From positions 58,835,590 to 58,899,589 of the forward strand of contig NC_044980.1 of the NCBI RefSeq assembly GCF_008728515.1: a stretch of 64,000 bases of DNA, read 5' to 3'. The stretch is from Papio anubis. Its lineage: Eukaryota; Chordata; Mammalia; Primates; Cercopithecidae. The translations under genes and the position numbers were made by a program. The stretch's first letter is position 1, and every line of letters begins with the position of its first letter. Of this stretch, positions 24,840-36,491 are shown piece by piece. Under the pieces are notes generated by a model that saw nothing but the letters and a program-made list of their open reading frames with translations, ran no database searches and had not been told where the DNA came from.

Positions 24840-25360
24840 GTTATAACTTGACAACTGAAATATAAAGCCATTCAAAGAGATTTAACTCTAAGAAGAATAA
24901 GAAAGAAAAACAGAGGCACAGAAATGCCAAAACAATGGAAAACCCAAGAGCAATTTTTTTCTTAGCAGTAAACATAACTTTAGGCTGCAAATTAACTAAT
25001 CTCCTTAAATCTCATTTTCTTACCTGCAAAACAACATCATCAAGTCAAATGGGCACTATAGTTCCTTCCCGTTCTAAAGGTTTACAATCCTATGATTTAG
25101 CTTCTTACCTATATTTTGCTAAGGTTTTTTATTAAGCTATTTGTTATTCCACAAATATACATGTGGGTAAAAATAATAAGAAGAAAACAGACTAAGAGAC
25201 TTTTGGGAAATAAGAGTTAAACCAAGAATTCTAACAAAAAGAAGCTGAATCATCATGTTAATCACACATACCTATGAAAGATGGTTATCAATAAAATATC
25301 AACAAGAAGAAATTATGTAGTTTGCTAAAATTCCTGAACTTTTAAATATCTAACAACTGA
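24840..25360. other. No recognisable feature
   Basis: AT-rich sequence with no gene or repeat identified. Confidence 0.35.
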
Positions 25361-25361
25361 A

Positions 25362-25905
25362 TTTTTAAAAAATTTTAGATTTGGGCCATACATGTGCAAG
25401 TTTGTTACATGGGTATATGGCATGATGCTGAAGTTTGGAGCTGTAATGATCCTGTCATCCAAGTACTGAACATAGTACCCCATAGGTAGTTTTCCAACAC
25501 TTGCCTGTCTCCTTCCCTCCCCTGTTTTGGAATCCCCAGTGTCTATTGTTCCCATCTTTATCAGGTATTCCCAATGTTTAGCTCCCACTTTTCTGTTTCT
25601 GCATTAATTCGCTTAGGATAATGGCCACCAGCTGCATCCACGTTGCTGAAAACAGCATGATTTTGTTTTTGTTTCTTTTATAGCTGCACAATATTCCAGG
25701 GTGTATATGTCCCATATTTTTTTTTATTCAGTTCACCATTGATGGGCACCTGGGCTTATTTCATGTCTTTGCTATCATGAATAGTGCTGCAATAAACATA
25801 CAAGTTTAGGTGTCCTTTTGGTAGAATTATTATTTTCATTTGGGTATATACCCAGTAATGGAATTGTTGGGTTAAATGCTAATTCTATTTTTAATTCTTT
25901 GACAA
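25362..25905 (-). repeat. LINE-1 3' end fragment, antisense
   Basis: The reverse strand carries the L1 3' UTR and ORF2 C-terminus. On the plus strand the landmarks are 'acatgtgcaagtttgttacat', 'ggccaccagctgcatccacgtt', 'atattccagggtgtatatgt', 'tgggcacctgggcttatttca' and 'gggtatatacccagtaatgg'. It is more diverged than the L1PA copies at 27.4 and 36.5 kb, indicating an older insertion truncated at its 5' end. Confidence 0.85.
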
Positions 25906-25909
25906 CCGA

Positions 25910-26760
25910 TTTTTTAAAGCATCTTTCTAAATTGATGTTTTTATCTGAAACATAACCCAAGTGTTATTTTCTCTTTACCAAACATCTCAAAATATCCTTC
26001 TTTGCCAGAAATGCCATCTTATTAGCTAAGATTCCCATGGCGAGACAAATTTTAAAGTACCATCCAAATAGTAAACAGTGTCCGGAGTCTATGTAATATT
26101 CATGAAGGATAATTTTCTTTCCAAATGAAACATTGAAAAATGTTTTAATAAGAGTTTACATAGTTCCAATTTTCTTATTTTTTTGGCTCAAATGCCATGC
26201 TTTTTCAATTAGTTATTTAAGACCACCAGATTGTTACATTTTTATTTTTTACTGATTAGATAATTGGGAATTAAATAGTATCTGATATTTTCCCTGTAGG
26301 TATTGATTCTCTTTTCAATTAATGCTCTCTAAATAATTGTCTTTGTTGTTCATATTAAATTGGCAGCTAGATTCTAAACAAATGCTATTAACTTTGTCAT
26401 AACCCTAAAATTAGGAGAAATTAATAATGGGTTGGGGGCAGGGTTGGGGATACAAAAGATGGACAGCAGTGACTCTAAGAAATATGGCATTGAAATTAGG
26501 ACTAATTCACAACTTCAGGGGGGTCTACTTTTCTGTCAATGAAAAAGACTTGTTAATTCATTGCTCACTTCTATCTGTCACGTGTACCTGTCTTTAATTT
26601 GACCCCTCTATTTAATAAGAATTCTTTGCTCTTTTCAAAGGCTTTCTCTTAAAGTGCACTTCTTATGTTCCCTTTGGCCCAGAAATGGCCACCTTTTTCA
26701 CAATTACATACTCTTGAAGATACCTGATGATGAGGATGAAATTCCAGCTCTTTGTGGAGG
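25910..26760. other. No recognisable feature
   Basis: AT-rich, no gene or named repeat supported. Confidence 0.35.
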
Positions 26761-26764
26761 TTTT

Positions 26765-27080
26765 TACAGATTACAAGTGACAGAATCCTACCTCAAACTT
26801 GATTACATAAAATAGAATAATTTCTTGGAAGGATGCCAGGACACTTCTCAGAAATGGAGGAAAAGCTGCAGGATCAAGGAAACTCAGATGACATTAGTGA
26901 CTGTTACCAGAGGCCCAAGCACAGCTTGTTTTCTCTTCCTTCCTCTTTTTTCTGAGTTCTTCTTTGTGTACCTTCATCCTCGGATACTGCAGGAAGGCTT
27001 TCACCATACCGGACCTAGATTGGCCCTGGCTGGGTCATGTGCCATCCCTTGGCCCAATCACTTTAGCAAAAGGAACATAA
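26765..27080. repeat. Old interspersed repeat, same family as 18115-18545
   Basis: 'attacaagtgacagaatcctacctcaaac', then 'ggccctggctgggtcatgtg' and 'ggcccaatcactttagc', give the same order of landmarks as at 18.1-18.5 kb. Family not named. The 86-codon plus-strand frame over it has no conserved motifs. Confidence 0.4.
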
Positions 27081-27369
27081 TATAAGTCCAATCTAGGCCA
27101 CATTCCCATTCTTATGCCAATTAAAATGTCCAAAGGGGAGATACCTTGACTAGTAACTTTCTGGTTATATTGGGAGGAAAAGTCAAAGAAAGATTTGTTT
27201 GTTCCCAAACAAATAAAACAGTATTTCCATTACTACTGCAGTGTAATCAACCACTCCAAATTTAGTGGCACAGAACCACCATTATATTTTGTGTACCCAA
27301 GTGTAGTACACATGATGTATTTCTGGAAGATCATATTTGAAACTAATTCCATTCAAGAAAATCCAGAAT

Positions 27370-28827
27370 TTTTTTTTTTTCTTATTATTATACTTTAAGT
27401 TCTAGGGTACATGTGCATAATGTGCAGGTTTGTTACATATGTATACTTGTGCCATGTTGCTGTGCTGCACCCATCAACTCGTCATTTACATCAGGTATAA
27501 ATCCTATGCAATCCCTCCCCTCTCCCTCCTCCCCATAATAGGCCCCGGTGTGTGATGTCCCCCTTCCTGAGTCCAAGTGATCTCATTGTTCAGTTCCCAC
27601 CTATGAGTGAGAACATGCGGTATTTGGTTTTCTGTTCTTGTGATAGTTTGCTAAGAATGATGGTTTCCAGCTGCATCCATGTCGCTACAAAGGACACAAA
27701 CTCATCCTTTTTTATGGCTGCATAGTATTCCATGGTGTATATGTGCCACATTTTCTTAATCCAATCTGTCACTGATGGACATTTGGGTTGATTCCAAGTC
27801 TTTGCTATTGTGAATAGTGCCGCAATGAACATACGTGTGCATGTGTCTTTATAGCAGCATGATTTATAATCCTTCGGGTATATCCCCAGTAATGGGATGG
27901 CTGGGTCATATGGTACACCTAGTTCTAGATCCTTGAGGAATCGCCATACTGTTTTCCATAATGGCTGAACTAGTTTACAATCCCACCAACAGTGTAAAAG
28001 TGTTTCTATTTCTCCACATCCTCTCCAGCACCTGTTGTTTCCTGACCTTTTAATGAATGCCATTCTAACTGGTGTGAGATGGTATCTCATTGTGGTTTTG
28101 ATTTGCATTTCTCTGATGGCCAGTGATGATGAGCATTTTTTCATGTGTCTGTTGGCTGTATGAATGTCTTCTTTTGAGAAATGTCTGTTCATATCCTTTG
28201 CCCACTTTTTGATGGGGTTGTTGTTTTTTTCTTGCAAATTTGTTTGAGTTCTTTGTAGGTTCTGGATATTAGCCCTTTGTCAGATAAGTAGATTGCAAAA
28301 ATTTTCTCCCATTCTGTAGGTTGCCTGTTCACTCTGATGGTAGTTTCTTTTGCTGTGCAGAAGCTCTTTAGTTTAATTAGATCCTATTTGTCAATTTTGG
28401 CTTTTGCTACCGTTGCTTTTGGTGTTTTAGACATGAAGTCTTTGCCCATGCCTATGTCCTGAATGGTACTACCTAGGTTTTCCTCTAGGGTTTTTACGGT
28501 ATTAGGTCTAACATTTAAGTCTCTAATCCATCTTGAATTAATTTTCATATAAGGAGTAAGGAAAGGATCCAGTTTTAGCTTTCTACTTATGGCTAGCCAG
28601 TTTTCCCAGCACCATTTATTAAATAGAGAATCCTTTCCCCATTTCTTGTTTCTCTCAGGTTTGTCAAAGATCAGATAGCTGTAGATATGTGGTATTATTT
28701 CTGAGGACTCTGTTCTGTTCCATTGGTCTATATCTCTGTTTTGGTACCAGTACCATGCTGTTTTGGTTACTGTAGCCTTGTAGTATAGTTTGAAGTCAGG
28801 TAGTGTGATGCCTCCAGCTTTGTTCTT
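27370..28827 (-). mobile_element. L1PA LINE-1, 3' part (sense part of a 5'-inverted insertion)
   Basis: Starts with the T-run at 27369-27380 (the poly-A tail of a minus-strand insertion), then 'tattatactttaagttcta', the 3' UTR and the ORF2 C-terminal third read on the minus strand. It is close to other primate L1PA copies (compare 36527-37826). At about 28828 the sequence changes from antisense ORF2 to sense ORF1, the mark of a 5' inversion by twin priming. ORF2 residues between the endonuclease and the C-terminal third are absent from both parts. Confidence 0.92.
27590..28237 (-). pseudogene. L1PA ORF2 C-terminal fragment (Cys-rich domain)
   Basis: 215 open codons on the minus strand form the C-terminal end of ORF2. 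Landmarks are 'NNPIKKWAKDMNRHFS', 'CWRGCGEIETLLHCWWDC' (the cysteine/histidine-rich C-terminal segment), 'AIPLLGIYPKDYKS' and 'MEYYAAIKKDEFV'. The natural ORF2 stop is present near 27590. The reading is in frame with normal L1, but endonuclease and RT are not attached. Confidence 0.85.
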
Positions 28828-28835
28828 AGAAGAGG

Positions 28836-29218
28836 CAACTTCAAGACACATAATTGCCAGATTCACCAAAGTTGAAATGAAGGAAAAAATCTTAAGGGCA
28901 GCCAGAGAGAAAGGTCGGGTTACCCACAAAGGGAAGCCCATCAGACTAACAGCAGATCTCTCGGCAGAAACTCTACAAGCCAGAAGAGAGTGGGGGCCAA
29001 TATTCAACATTCTTAAAGAAAAGAATTTTAAACCCAGAATTTCATGTCCAGCCAAACTAAGTTTCATAAGTGAAGGAGAAATAAAATCCTTTACAGATAA
29101 GCAAATGCTTAGAGATTTTGTCACCACTAGGCCTGCCTTACAAGAGACCCTGAAGGAAGCACTAAACATGGAAAGGAACAACTGGTACCAGCCATTGCAA
29201 AAACATGCCAAAATGTAA
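28836..29218 (+). pseudogene. L1PA ORF1 C-terminal fragment
   Basis: About 127 codons of L1 ORF1 begin at the inversion junction. They contain 'SRHIIARFTKVEMKEK' (end of the RRM), 'REKGRVTHKGKPIRLTADL', 'LQARREWGPIFNILKEK' and the normal C-terminus 'QPLQKHAKM'. An upstream in-frame ATG at 28790 lies in antisense ORF2 sequence, so the open frame is extended by chance. The coiled coil needed for trimerisation is missing. Confidence 0.88.
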
Positions 29219-29281
29219 AGACCATCGAGGCTAGGAAGAAACTGCATCAACTAACGAGCAAAATAACCAGTTAATATCATA

Positions 29282-29940
29282 ATGGCCAGATCAAGATCAC
29301 CCATAACAATATTAACCTTAAATGTAAATGGACTAAATGCTCCAATTAAAAGACATAGACTGGCAAACTGGATAAAGAGTCAAGACCCATCAGTCTGCTG
29401 TATTCAGGAGACCCATCTCACACGCAGAGACATACATAGGCTCAAAATAAAGGGATGGAGGAAGATTTACCAAGCAAATGGAGAACAAAAGAAAGCAGGG
29501 GTTGCAATACTAGTCTCTGATAAAACAGACTTTAAACCATCAAAGATCAAAAGAGACAAAGGCGGCCATTACATAATGGTAAAGGGATCAATTCAACAGG
29601 AAGAACTAACTATCCTAAATATATATGCACCCAATACAGGAGCACCCAGATTCATAAAGCAAGTCCTTAGAGACTTACAAAGAGACTTAGACTCCCATAC
29701 AATAATAATGGGAGACTTCAACACTCCACTGTCAACATCAGACAGATCAACGAGACAGAAAGTTAACAAGGATATCCAGGAATTGAACTCATCTCTGCAG
29801 CAAGCAGACCTAATAGACATCTATAGAACTCTCCACCCCAAATCAACAGAATATACATTCTTCTCAGCACCACATTGCACTTATTCCAAAATTGACCACA
29901 TAATTGGAAGCAAAGCACTCCTCAGCAAATGTACAGAATA
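29282..29940 (+). pseudogene. L1PA ORF2 N-terminal fragment (endonuclease domain, truncated)
   Basis: About 220 codons of ORF2. Visible endonuclease landmarks are 'LNVNGLN', 'CCIQETHL' (catalytic Glu), 'IMGDFNTPLS' (catalytic Asp/Asn) and 'YSKIDHIIG'. The copy breaks before the final 'SDH' active-site histidine. The last ~17 residues of the 238-codon frame (to 29998) come from flanking DNA. Without the histidine the domain should not nick DNA. Confidence 0.88.
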
Positions 29941-29989
29941 TTTTTTAAAATTAGGTATCCCTTATTATAAAAGCAACTCTAATAAAGAC

Positions 29990-31300
29990 TGTGCATAGCA
30001 AGGTACCTGTAGATTTGATACCTCAACTTACAGCCAAAGTTTTACCTTTAAGTCAAAACTGCAAAGGATATCTTGGTGCTATTAATAAAAATAATAAACA
30101 ACAAACAGTATAACACTAAGGGAATTGATAGCTACCTAGGAGGCATTAACTGAGTATAGTAAACCCAAGGACAATGAACCCCAACTGCACATTCATTACT
30201 TTGACATGTTCAGCAGTGAGGTGAGATAATCAATTATTAATGGTAGCACTGAGAACAAGGGCCTCACAACGCCTTTATGGTTATTAAATTTTATTTGGTG
30301 TTTGTTATCTCAAATTGCTTTTGTGTTGCTTGCTTATGACCTTCCTATTGCTCTTTTGGGCGTGCTAAATAGTCAAGCATTTCTAAAGAAAATTGTTTTC
30401 TAATCAACTGAATGGAGGAAACTCTTCAGGTACCTATCTGAACATAATTTTCTTTGTGGTTCACAAAATGATATTAAAAGAGAGATCAGCCTACAAAAAG
30501 ACATATCATTCCAATTCACCTTTTAATGATCCAATATGAGGAACTGCATTTTTATTTGCCTACTAAAGACTTGCTGTCATTTCACTAGTATTTTATTCAC
30601 AGCAATTAGATAATGTAATTTATGCCCCATAATACTAAAATAATGCACTATTATTAAGCTTTTTATTTTTTAATAGCCTACCTTAACCTTCATCCTTCAG
30701 TACTTCTTTAGTATACTGCATACCTTAATAAATTCTCAAACATTGCTCTGATTCTTACACTTAACCGTCATTTGGTGCTATTTCATTCAGAAGAAACACA
30801 ACACTGGAACAATGGAAAGCACACTAGCCCAAGTAACAACTGACCATCTTTCAAGTCCTGTCTTTGTTTGGGTTAAATTAAGAGGAGTAAAAACAGAAAA
30901 TTCTAGATGGAAAGGAAAGCATGTTGTTCAAAGCCAAGACAGACAAAAGAGAGATTGTCTCTTGTTTTATTTCCATCCTTAACCTTGGCAAAATAAGAGA
31001 GATTGTCTTTTTTCTTAACCTACGACATGGGTCCTCTGGCAAGGAGGAGCATAAAGGGCAGCAGTTATTTCTGAGAACAGATGTAGAGGTAGAAGTATTT
31101 GTCGTCTTATCACAAATATCCACTGTGTCCTCATTATACATCTGCCAGTATGAATTACAGGTAAGAGGACTTGAACGCCTTTCTGTGTTTTGAATTATCA
31201 AGAATGATAAAAAGTGTCAAGATGGAAGTTAGGACTCAATCTCAGGAGTAATACAACAATTTAAGGATTTTGAGAATGCTAAATATTAACAATCAGTGTT
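29990..31300. other. No recognisable feature
   Basis: AT-rich, apparently non-repetitive DNA. The two opposed ~100-codon frames at 30.9-31.2 kb lack motifs. A 14-nt direct repeat (aagagagattgtct) occurs at 30947 and 30995. Confidence 0.35.
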
Positions 31301-31304
31301 AATA

Positions 31305-31500
31305 ATAATAATAAACAGCAGCTAACATTTTTTGAGCACTTACCATGTGCCAAATACTGTTTTAAATACTTTACTTAGATCCCCTATAAGCCTCAACACA
31401 GACATAAATGCTATTGTTATTCCCATTTTTCAGATGCAGAAACTGAGACACCAACATATTCAATCACTTACCCAAGGATACACTTAGAAAATGATGAAGA
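31305..31500 (-). repeat. MIR SINE, antisense
   Basis: 'gctaacattttttgagcactt', 'accatgtgccaaatactg', 'tattcccatttttcagatgc', 'agaaactgagacac' and 'cacttacccaagg' follow the reverse complement of MIR almost end to end. Confidence 0.85.
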
Positions 31501-31504
31501 CAGT

Positions 31505-33780
31505 GACAAGTGAAAAGAAATGCTACAGAAAAGGGAGGAAAAAGAACAAAGTGAGTAATCAGAATTTTATCAGATATCAGCTTTGGCTCTCTTAGTAGGT
31601 AGTAAACATGGATTTTCTGGAAGAGAAGTAATATTTTGTGCCCAAATAATAGTAATGTTTGAAAAACAACAGATATGAGGACTCTTGTTACTAACAAATC
31701 AAATGGTGACCATTTATTGGTATCTTCTATCTACACAGCTATGTGCATACACATGCACATTTAATCTGCAACACATTTAATCTGTAATCTCCTTTGAGAA
31801 AAGGAGTATGAGGGCAATGAAGCTCAGAGTTACTGGGAAATCATTGAAAGTATGCTAAGTCTCATTCTTCCTGCAGATTCCTGTGGGGATATATGACACC
31901 CACAGAAAGGAACTGGAAATTTTCTCCAGGGATTATACAGTCCTGGAAGGAAATCTAAGACTTGAGACATTGATGGACTTTAATCTAGCCTTCCAAACAA
32001 AGGTTGGAATTTTAGAAGAGAAAATCCATGGGGAATTTAATGGTTATACAGATAACTGATATCAAATAATGAGATATGAATTTCTAGAAAACAGTTTACG
32101 TTTCTTTAGTGTTAGAAACACTGTTGAAAGAGTTGTTAGAAAGAGATGAGTACTCCAAGAATGTGTTTGCCAAATGATTTGTAGATCTGATCAAAATGGT
32201 ATTAAATTCAAAATTGAAAGGAGAGTTTACCATTATAAAACTAGAAACCATCTAGATGATTCAATATTGGAATACCCTGCACCTAGTGGGGAAAGTAGGT
32301 TTTCCATACAGAAAGTCCTTCCTAGAATTTCAAAAACTTAGATTGAAAAAATGGAAAAAAGTATTATACTATCTTACAAGAATTAAACCTTAGGATTCAA
32401 CATAGAAGCATTATTGATTAGAAGCAATCCGCTATAGTAAAGTCTAAAGCAAAAGCAGGAAATGCTGACATGCAGAGTCCAAAGGTAAGGTTGACATATC
32501 CAGAAGTTGAATTAGGAGCACTAAAGAAAAAGCAATCACAATCTATCATTTCATTGTAGCTATCACCATGTTAGAAGTGTATGTTCATCATTCTGTATGC
32601 AGCTAATGGTTAGTCATTCTTGCAAATAAAATAAATATTCATAGCATATAAGCATATGTACATTACATAAATTATATGAGTAGTGTTCCAGGAAATAACA
32701 GGTTTGGAAGCAAGTAAGTCTGTAAATTGGCAATTTTGGCATGCAGTTCTGTATAGAACTACAAGATTCAAAATTTTAAATGTTCAAATGCTATTCAATT
32801 GCTACTTTAATTGTTCAAAATGCTACTTATTTACTTGCATATCCCTGAGAGTATGAATATTCACAGTAGACTATAGTTCTTCATAAATGCTATAATTTCA
32901 ATGTTTATTTAATAACCATATTTTTGATATCTATAATGAGTAAGCAGTGTAAAGAATGTTAATCTTTAATAATAACTTCAATTACAAAACTTCCTAGGAA
33001 GTCTGAAATCTTTTTCTCAAATCCTGAAGATAAATATCTGTTGGAATTTGAAAACTCTAGGAGAAAGTCTAGAATGGCAATTTAAAAAAATACTGAGTGT
33101 CATGACTACACAACCAGGTAGTATGTAATAATTCACTTCTACTATCACTTATCTCTATTTGAACTACCAGGTCATTTTATTTGTAGAGTAGACTTCATTG
33201 GGGCCTTTTAAAATGGTTTTGGTCTATAGAATCTAGTCGAATGCTCAAGTTAAGTTGGGATTTTATTCAACAAAGATAATTATAAATTTTTATCATCACT
33301 GATAATTTGTGGGAATAAACTTATGTCTAGAATATTATATACATTGTTTAAAAGAAATGATCTTATTAGAAAGGAGGTTAAGAGGCATTATGCATCACAA
33401 TAACAAAAACTTGAAAGAAAATCAATAAACTTAAAAGTAGAGACATATATTTTTGTAAGGACAAAAGAATAAATAAATATAAGCCAAATACTGTGGTAAT
33501 TCATTACACACCACCCAATTGGTATGAAAATGAATGATACTTCCTGAAGACAGTTTCTAAAAATGATATAAAGACAAAATAAAATAACAAACAGTTGCAC
33601 TTATCTGGAAATTCCTTCAAAGTTTTATTTGTTTACAGTGCCTGAGTATAACAATACAAAAAAAAAAAAAAAAGCTATCTTTAACCATTCTGAACCTTGC
33701 TTTGCTAATTCCTTTATTTCTCTAAAGTGAGAGGAAACAAACTGTAGAAAATGGATTTGTACCATCTCTTTAGTTTTTTT
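31505..33780. other. AT-rich stretch without recognisable features
   Basis: No gene or named repeat in about 2.3 kb apart from a poly-A run near 33657-33673. Open frames are short. Confidence 0.35.
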
Positions 33781-34064
33781 CAATATTTTTAACAACTTTA
33801 TTGAGATGTTTTTGACACCCAATAGACTGCACACATATAAAGCATACAATTTGATAAGTTTTGACATATGTAAGCACCCAGGCAACTATCACCACAACCT
33901 AGACAAATGAACATGTCTAATCGTTCCAAACTCCTCATACTCCTTTGTGATTCTTCTCTTCCACTCCTCCTGACACCCTTCCTCACTCTGACAAATACTG
34001 ATATGCTTTTCTGTCACAAATACTTGTATGAATTTAATAGAATTTCATATAAATTAAGTCATAT

Positions 34065-34067
<3 letters not shown>

Positions 34068-34105
<38 letters not shown>
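34068..34105. repeat. (ATT)n microsatellite
   Basis: An uninterrupted ATT triplet run directly at the poly-A-tail side of the antisense Alu. It probably grew from the Alu tail. Confidence 0.9.
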
Positions 34106-34106
<1 letters not shown>

Positions 34107-34387
34107 GAGACAGAGTCTCACTCTGTCACCTGGGCTAGAGTGCAATGGCATAACCTCAGCTCACTGCAGCCTCCACCTCTTGAGTTCAAGTGATTCCCCT
34201 GCCTCAGACTCCTGAGTAGCTGGGATTACAGGCGCCCGCCACCATGCCCGACTCATTTTTGTATTTTTAGTAGAGACGAGGTTTCACCATGTTCAACAGG
34301 CTGGTCTCAAACTCCTGACCTCGTGATCTGCCAGCCACAGCCTCCCAAAGCACAGGGATTATAGGCGTGAGCCACCACGTCCAGCCA
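34106..34387 (-). repeat. Alu SINE, antisense, full length
   Basis: From 'gagacagagtctcactctgtc' to 'gagccaccacgtccagcca', i.e. both Alu monomers including the 5' end. Several CpG positions are decayed. It is inserted in an old L1. Confidence 0.95.
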
Positions 34388-35245
34388 CTATTCTTTTATA
34401 TCTGGATTATTTCACTCAGCATAATTATTTTGAGATCCACAAATGTTGTGTGTGTCAATGGTTCATTTTTTAAAATTGCAGGATAGTAGTCCAGTATATG
34501 GATATGCCATAGCTTGTTTATTCATTCACTTGTTTATAGATAGATACTTTGGTTGCTTCTAGTTTGGGGCTATTATAAATAAAGGTGACATGAACATTAT
34601 TTCAAGTTTTTGTATTGATGTATTTTCATTTCTGATTGAATATCAAAGCGTAGAATGGCTGAATCATATGGCTCACATGTGTTTAACTTTTCATAAAACT
34701 GTCGATTTGTTTTCCCAACTGGTTATATTATTTTACACTCAAATTAGATGTATGAGTGTTGCAGTTTCTCCACATTCTCACCAACACTTGGTATGGTCAG
34801 TCTTTTCACTTTTCACCATTCCAATAGGTGGATAGTGGTTATAATTGCATTTCCCCAGTGACTAATGATGTTGAACATCTTCTTAAGTGCTTGTCATTTG
34901 TGTATCTTCTTTAGTGAAGTGTCTTCAAATAATTTGCCCAGTTTTTTGTAGGGGTTTGTTTTCTTATTATTGAATTTTGAGAGTTCTTTATATATTCTTT
35001 GTAAAAATCCTTTATGAGATTTTCAAACATGTTCTCCCAGTCTGTGACTTGTCTTTTTATTTTCTTAATGATTAGTTTAACCATGCTTTTTATTCTCTTA
35101 ACAGCACAGAATTTTCTAGCTTTGAAGTTCTATTTATCAAAGCACTCTTATATTGATTGTACTTTTCATGTTGTACCTAAGAAATCTTTGCCTAACCCAG
35201 GTTAAAATACTCTGTAAGTTTCAGAATTTTAGGATATAAATCTGC

Positions 35246-35872
35246 ACTAGTTAGGGGTTCCCCAGAGAAACATAACCAATTATAGATATTATATGTATAT
35301 ACACATATAATTCTACATATACACATACAATAATCTTGTATACATATAATTGATATGCAATTCTATGTAGATCTACATATATGTATACCTATACCTACAC
35401 ACATATACATACACCATTATATGTATACACATACACCTATATATCTATATGTATACACAGAGAGAGAAAGAGCAAGAGAGAACCAGGAAGCCAGTGCTGT
35501 GATTCAGCCTGAGTTTGAAGGTTTGGTGGTTGGGGATGGTGGGGAGGGTGATGATGTAATTCCTGGTCCAAGTTCAAAAGCTCAAGAATGAGGAGCCCCA
35601 TGTTCGAAGGCAGAAAAAGATGAATGCTCAACTCAAAGAGAAGAGAGTAAATGTACCTATCCTCTGTCTTTTTGTTCTATTCAAGTCCACAACAGATTGA
35701 CAGATGCTTACTCAAATTAGTGAGGGTGATCTTTATTCAGTCTACCAATTCAAATGCCAATCTCTTTCAGAAATACTCTCACAGACACACCCAGAAATAA
35801 TGTTTTACTAACCATCTGGTCATCCTTTAGCCTAGTCAAGTTGACACATAAAATTAGCCATCACAATATTTC
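35246..35872 (-). mobile_element. MLT2-type LTR (class III ERVL), antisense
   Basis: On the minus strand it starts 'tgatggctaattttatgtgt', 'caacttgactaggctaaagg' and 'acattatttctgggtgtgtc', and ends '...ctctggggaacccctaact'. These are the marks of MLT2/HERV-L-type LTRs. The plus-end part carries an expanded AT/TATG-rich microsatellite (35280-35460). It sits in an old L1. No internal ERVL sequence is attached, so it is a solo LTR. Confidence 0.72.
35280..35465. repeat. AT-rich TATA/CATA microsatellite within the LTR
   Basis: Repeated 'tatatgtatatacaca' and 'tacatata'-type units, then 'acagagagagaaag', within the MLT2-type LTR. Confidence 0.75.
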
Positions 35873-36417
35873 CATCATCCAAGGTAAGTATCAAAGCTTA
35901 TTTTTTAATATATTGCTATCCAATTGTTCTAGCACCATTTGTTTAAAAATAACTATCCATTCTCCATTAAATTGTCTTTGGACCTTTGTTTAAAATGAGT
36001 TGCCTATTCCAGTGTAGGTCTATCTCTAAACTCTATCCTACCTCAGTGATCTATCTTTCTGTCTTTACAGTGTTATTACATTGTCTTGATTACTGTAATT
36101 TTAAAATAAGTCTTGAAATAAGGTGGTATTAGTACTCCAATTTGTTCAATTTTCAAAGTTTATTTAGCTATTCTAGGAACTTTTCATTTTCATATGAATT
36201 TTAGAATCTGTTTATAAATTTTTTTTAAATGTGTGATTGAGATTGCATTAAAACTGTAGATCAATTAATTTTGGGAGAAGTGAGTGTTAACAATTTTGAG
36301 ATTTCTACTTCATGAATATTTATTTATTCAAGTCTTCTTAAATTTTTCTCAGCAATGATTTGTAATCTTCAGTATATAGGTCTTCCTGCAATGAATAATC
36401 TACTGTCATCCAATCCA

Positions 36418-36491
36418 GTGTGTATGTGTGTGTGTGTGTGTGTGTATTGCAAACACTACAGTGAAATAAATAAATAAATATATATATATAT
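36418..36491. repeat. (TG)n, (AAAT)n and (AT)n simple repeats
   Basis: A TG run (36420-36446), then 'aaataaataaataaa', then alternating TA up to the L1PA insertion point. Confidence 0.85.

Larger units (their letters stand above)
28828..29945 (+). mobile_element. L1PA LINE-1, 5' part, inverted (ORF1 C-terminus to ORF2 endonuclease)
   Basis: The inverted half of the same insertion. Read on plus it gives the ORF1 C-terminal half (28836-29218), a 63-nt inter-ORF spacer and ORF2 from 29282. L1 sequence ends around 29930-29945 ('ctcagcaaatgtacagaata'), after which unique DNA begins. Junction bases 'agaag' near 28826-28832 could belong to either side (microhomology). I see no long clean target-site duplication; only 'cagaat' is shared by both outer borders. 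Confidence 0.88.
33782..36400 (-). repeat. Old LINE-1 (L1M-type), antisense, interrupted
   Basis: Minus-strand L1 from the 3' end ('aacaactttattgagatg', 'caatttgataagttttgaca') through ORF2, in three blocks: 33782-34060, 34390-35220 ('ggatatgccatagcttg', 'aatttgcccagttttttg') and 35880-36400 ('ctagcaccatttgtttaaa', 'gcattaaaactgtagatcaa'). The gaps are filled by an Alu and an MLT2-type LTR. ORF2 is fully decayed. The second L1PA copy is inserted just beyond the last block. Confidence 0.75.

Noticed and set aside
28384..29250. 288-codon minus-strand frame as a candidate gene
   Set aside because: Crosses the L1 inversion junction: half is antisense ORF1, half true ORF2. Accidental chimera.
30947..31008. 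14-nt direct repeat aagagagattgtct, 48 bp apart
   Set aside because: Too short and in low-complexity context; expected by chance or slippage.
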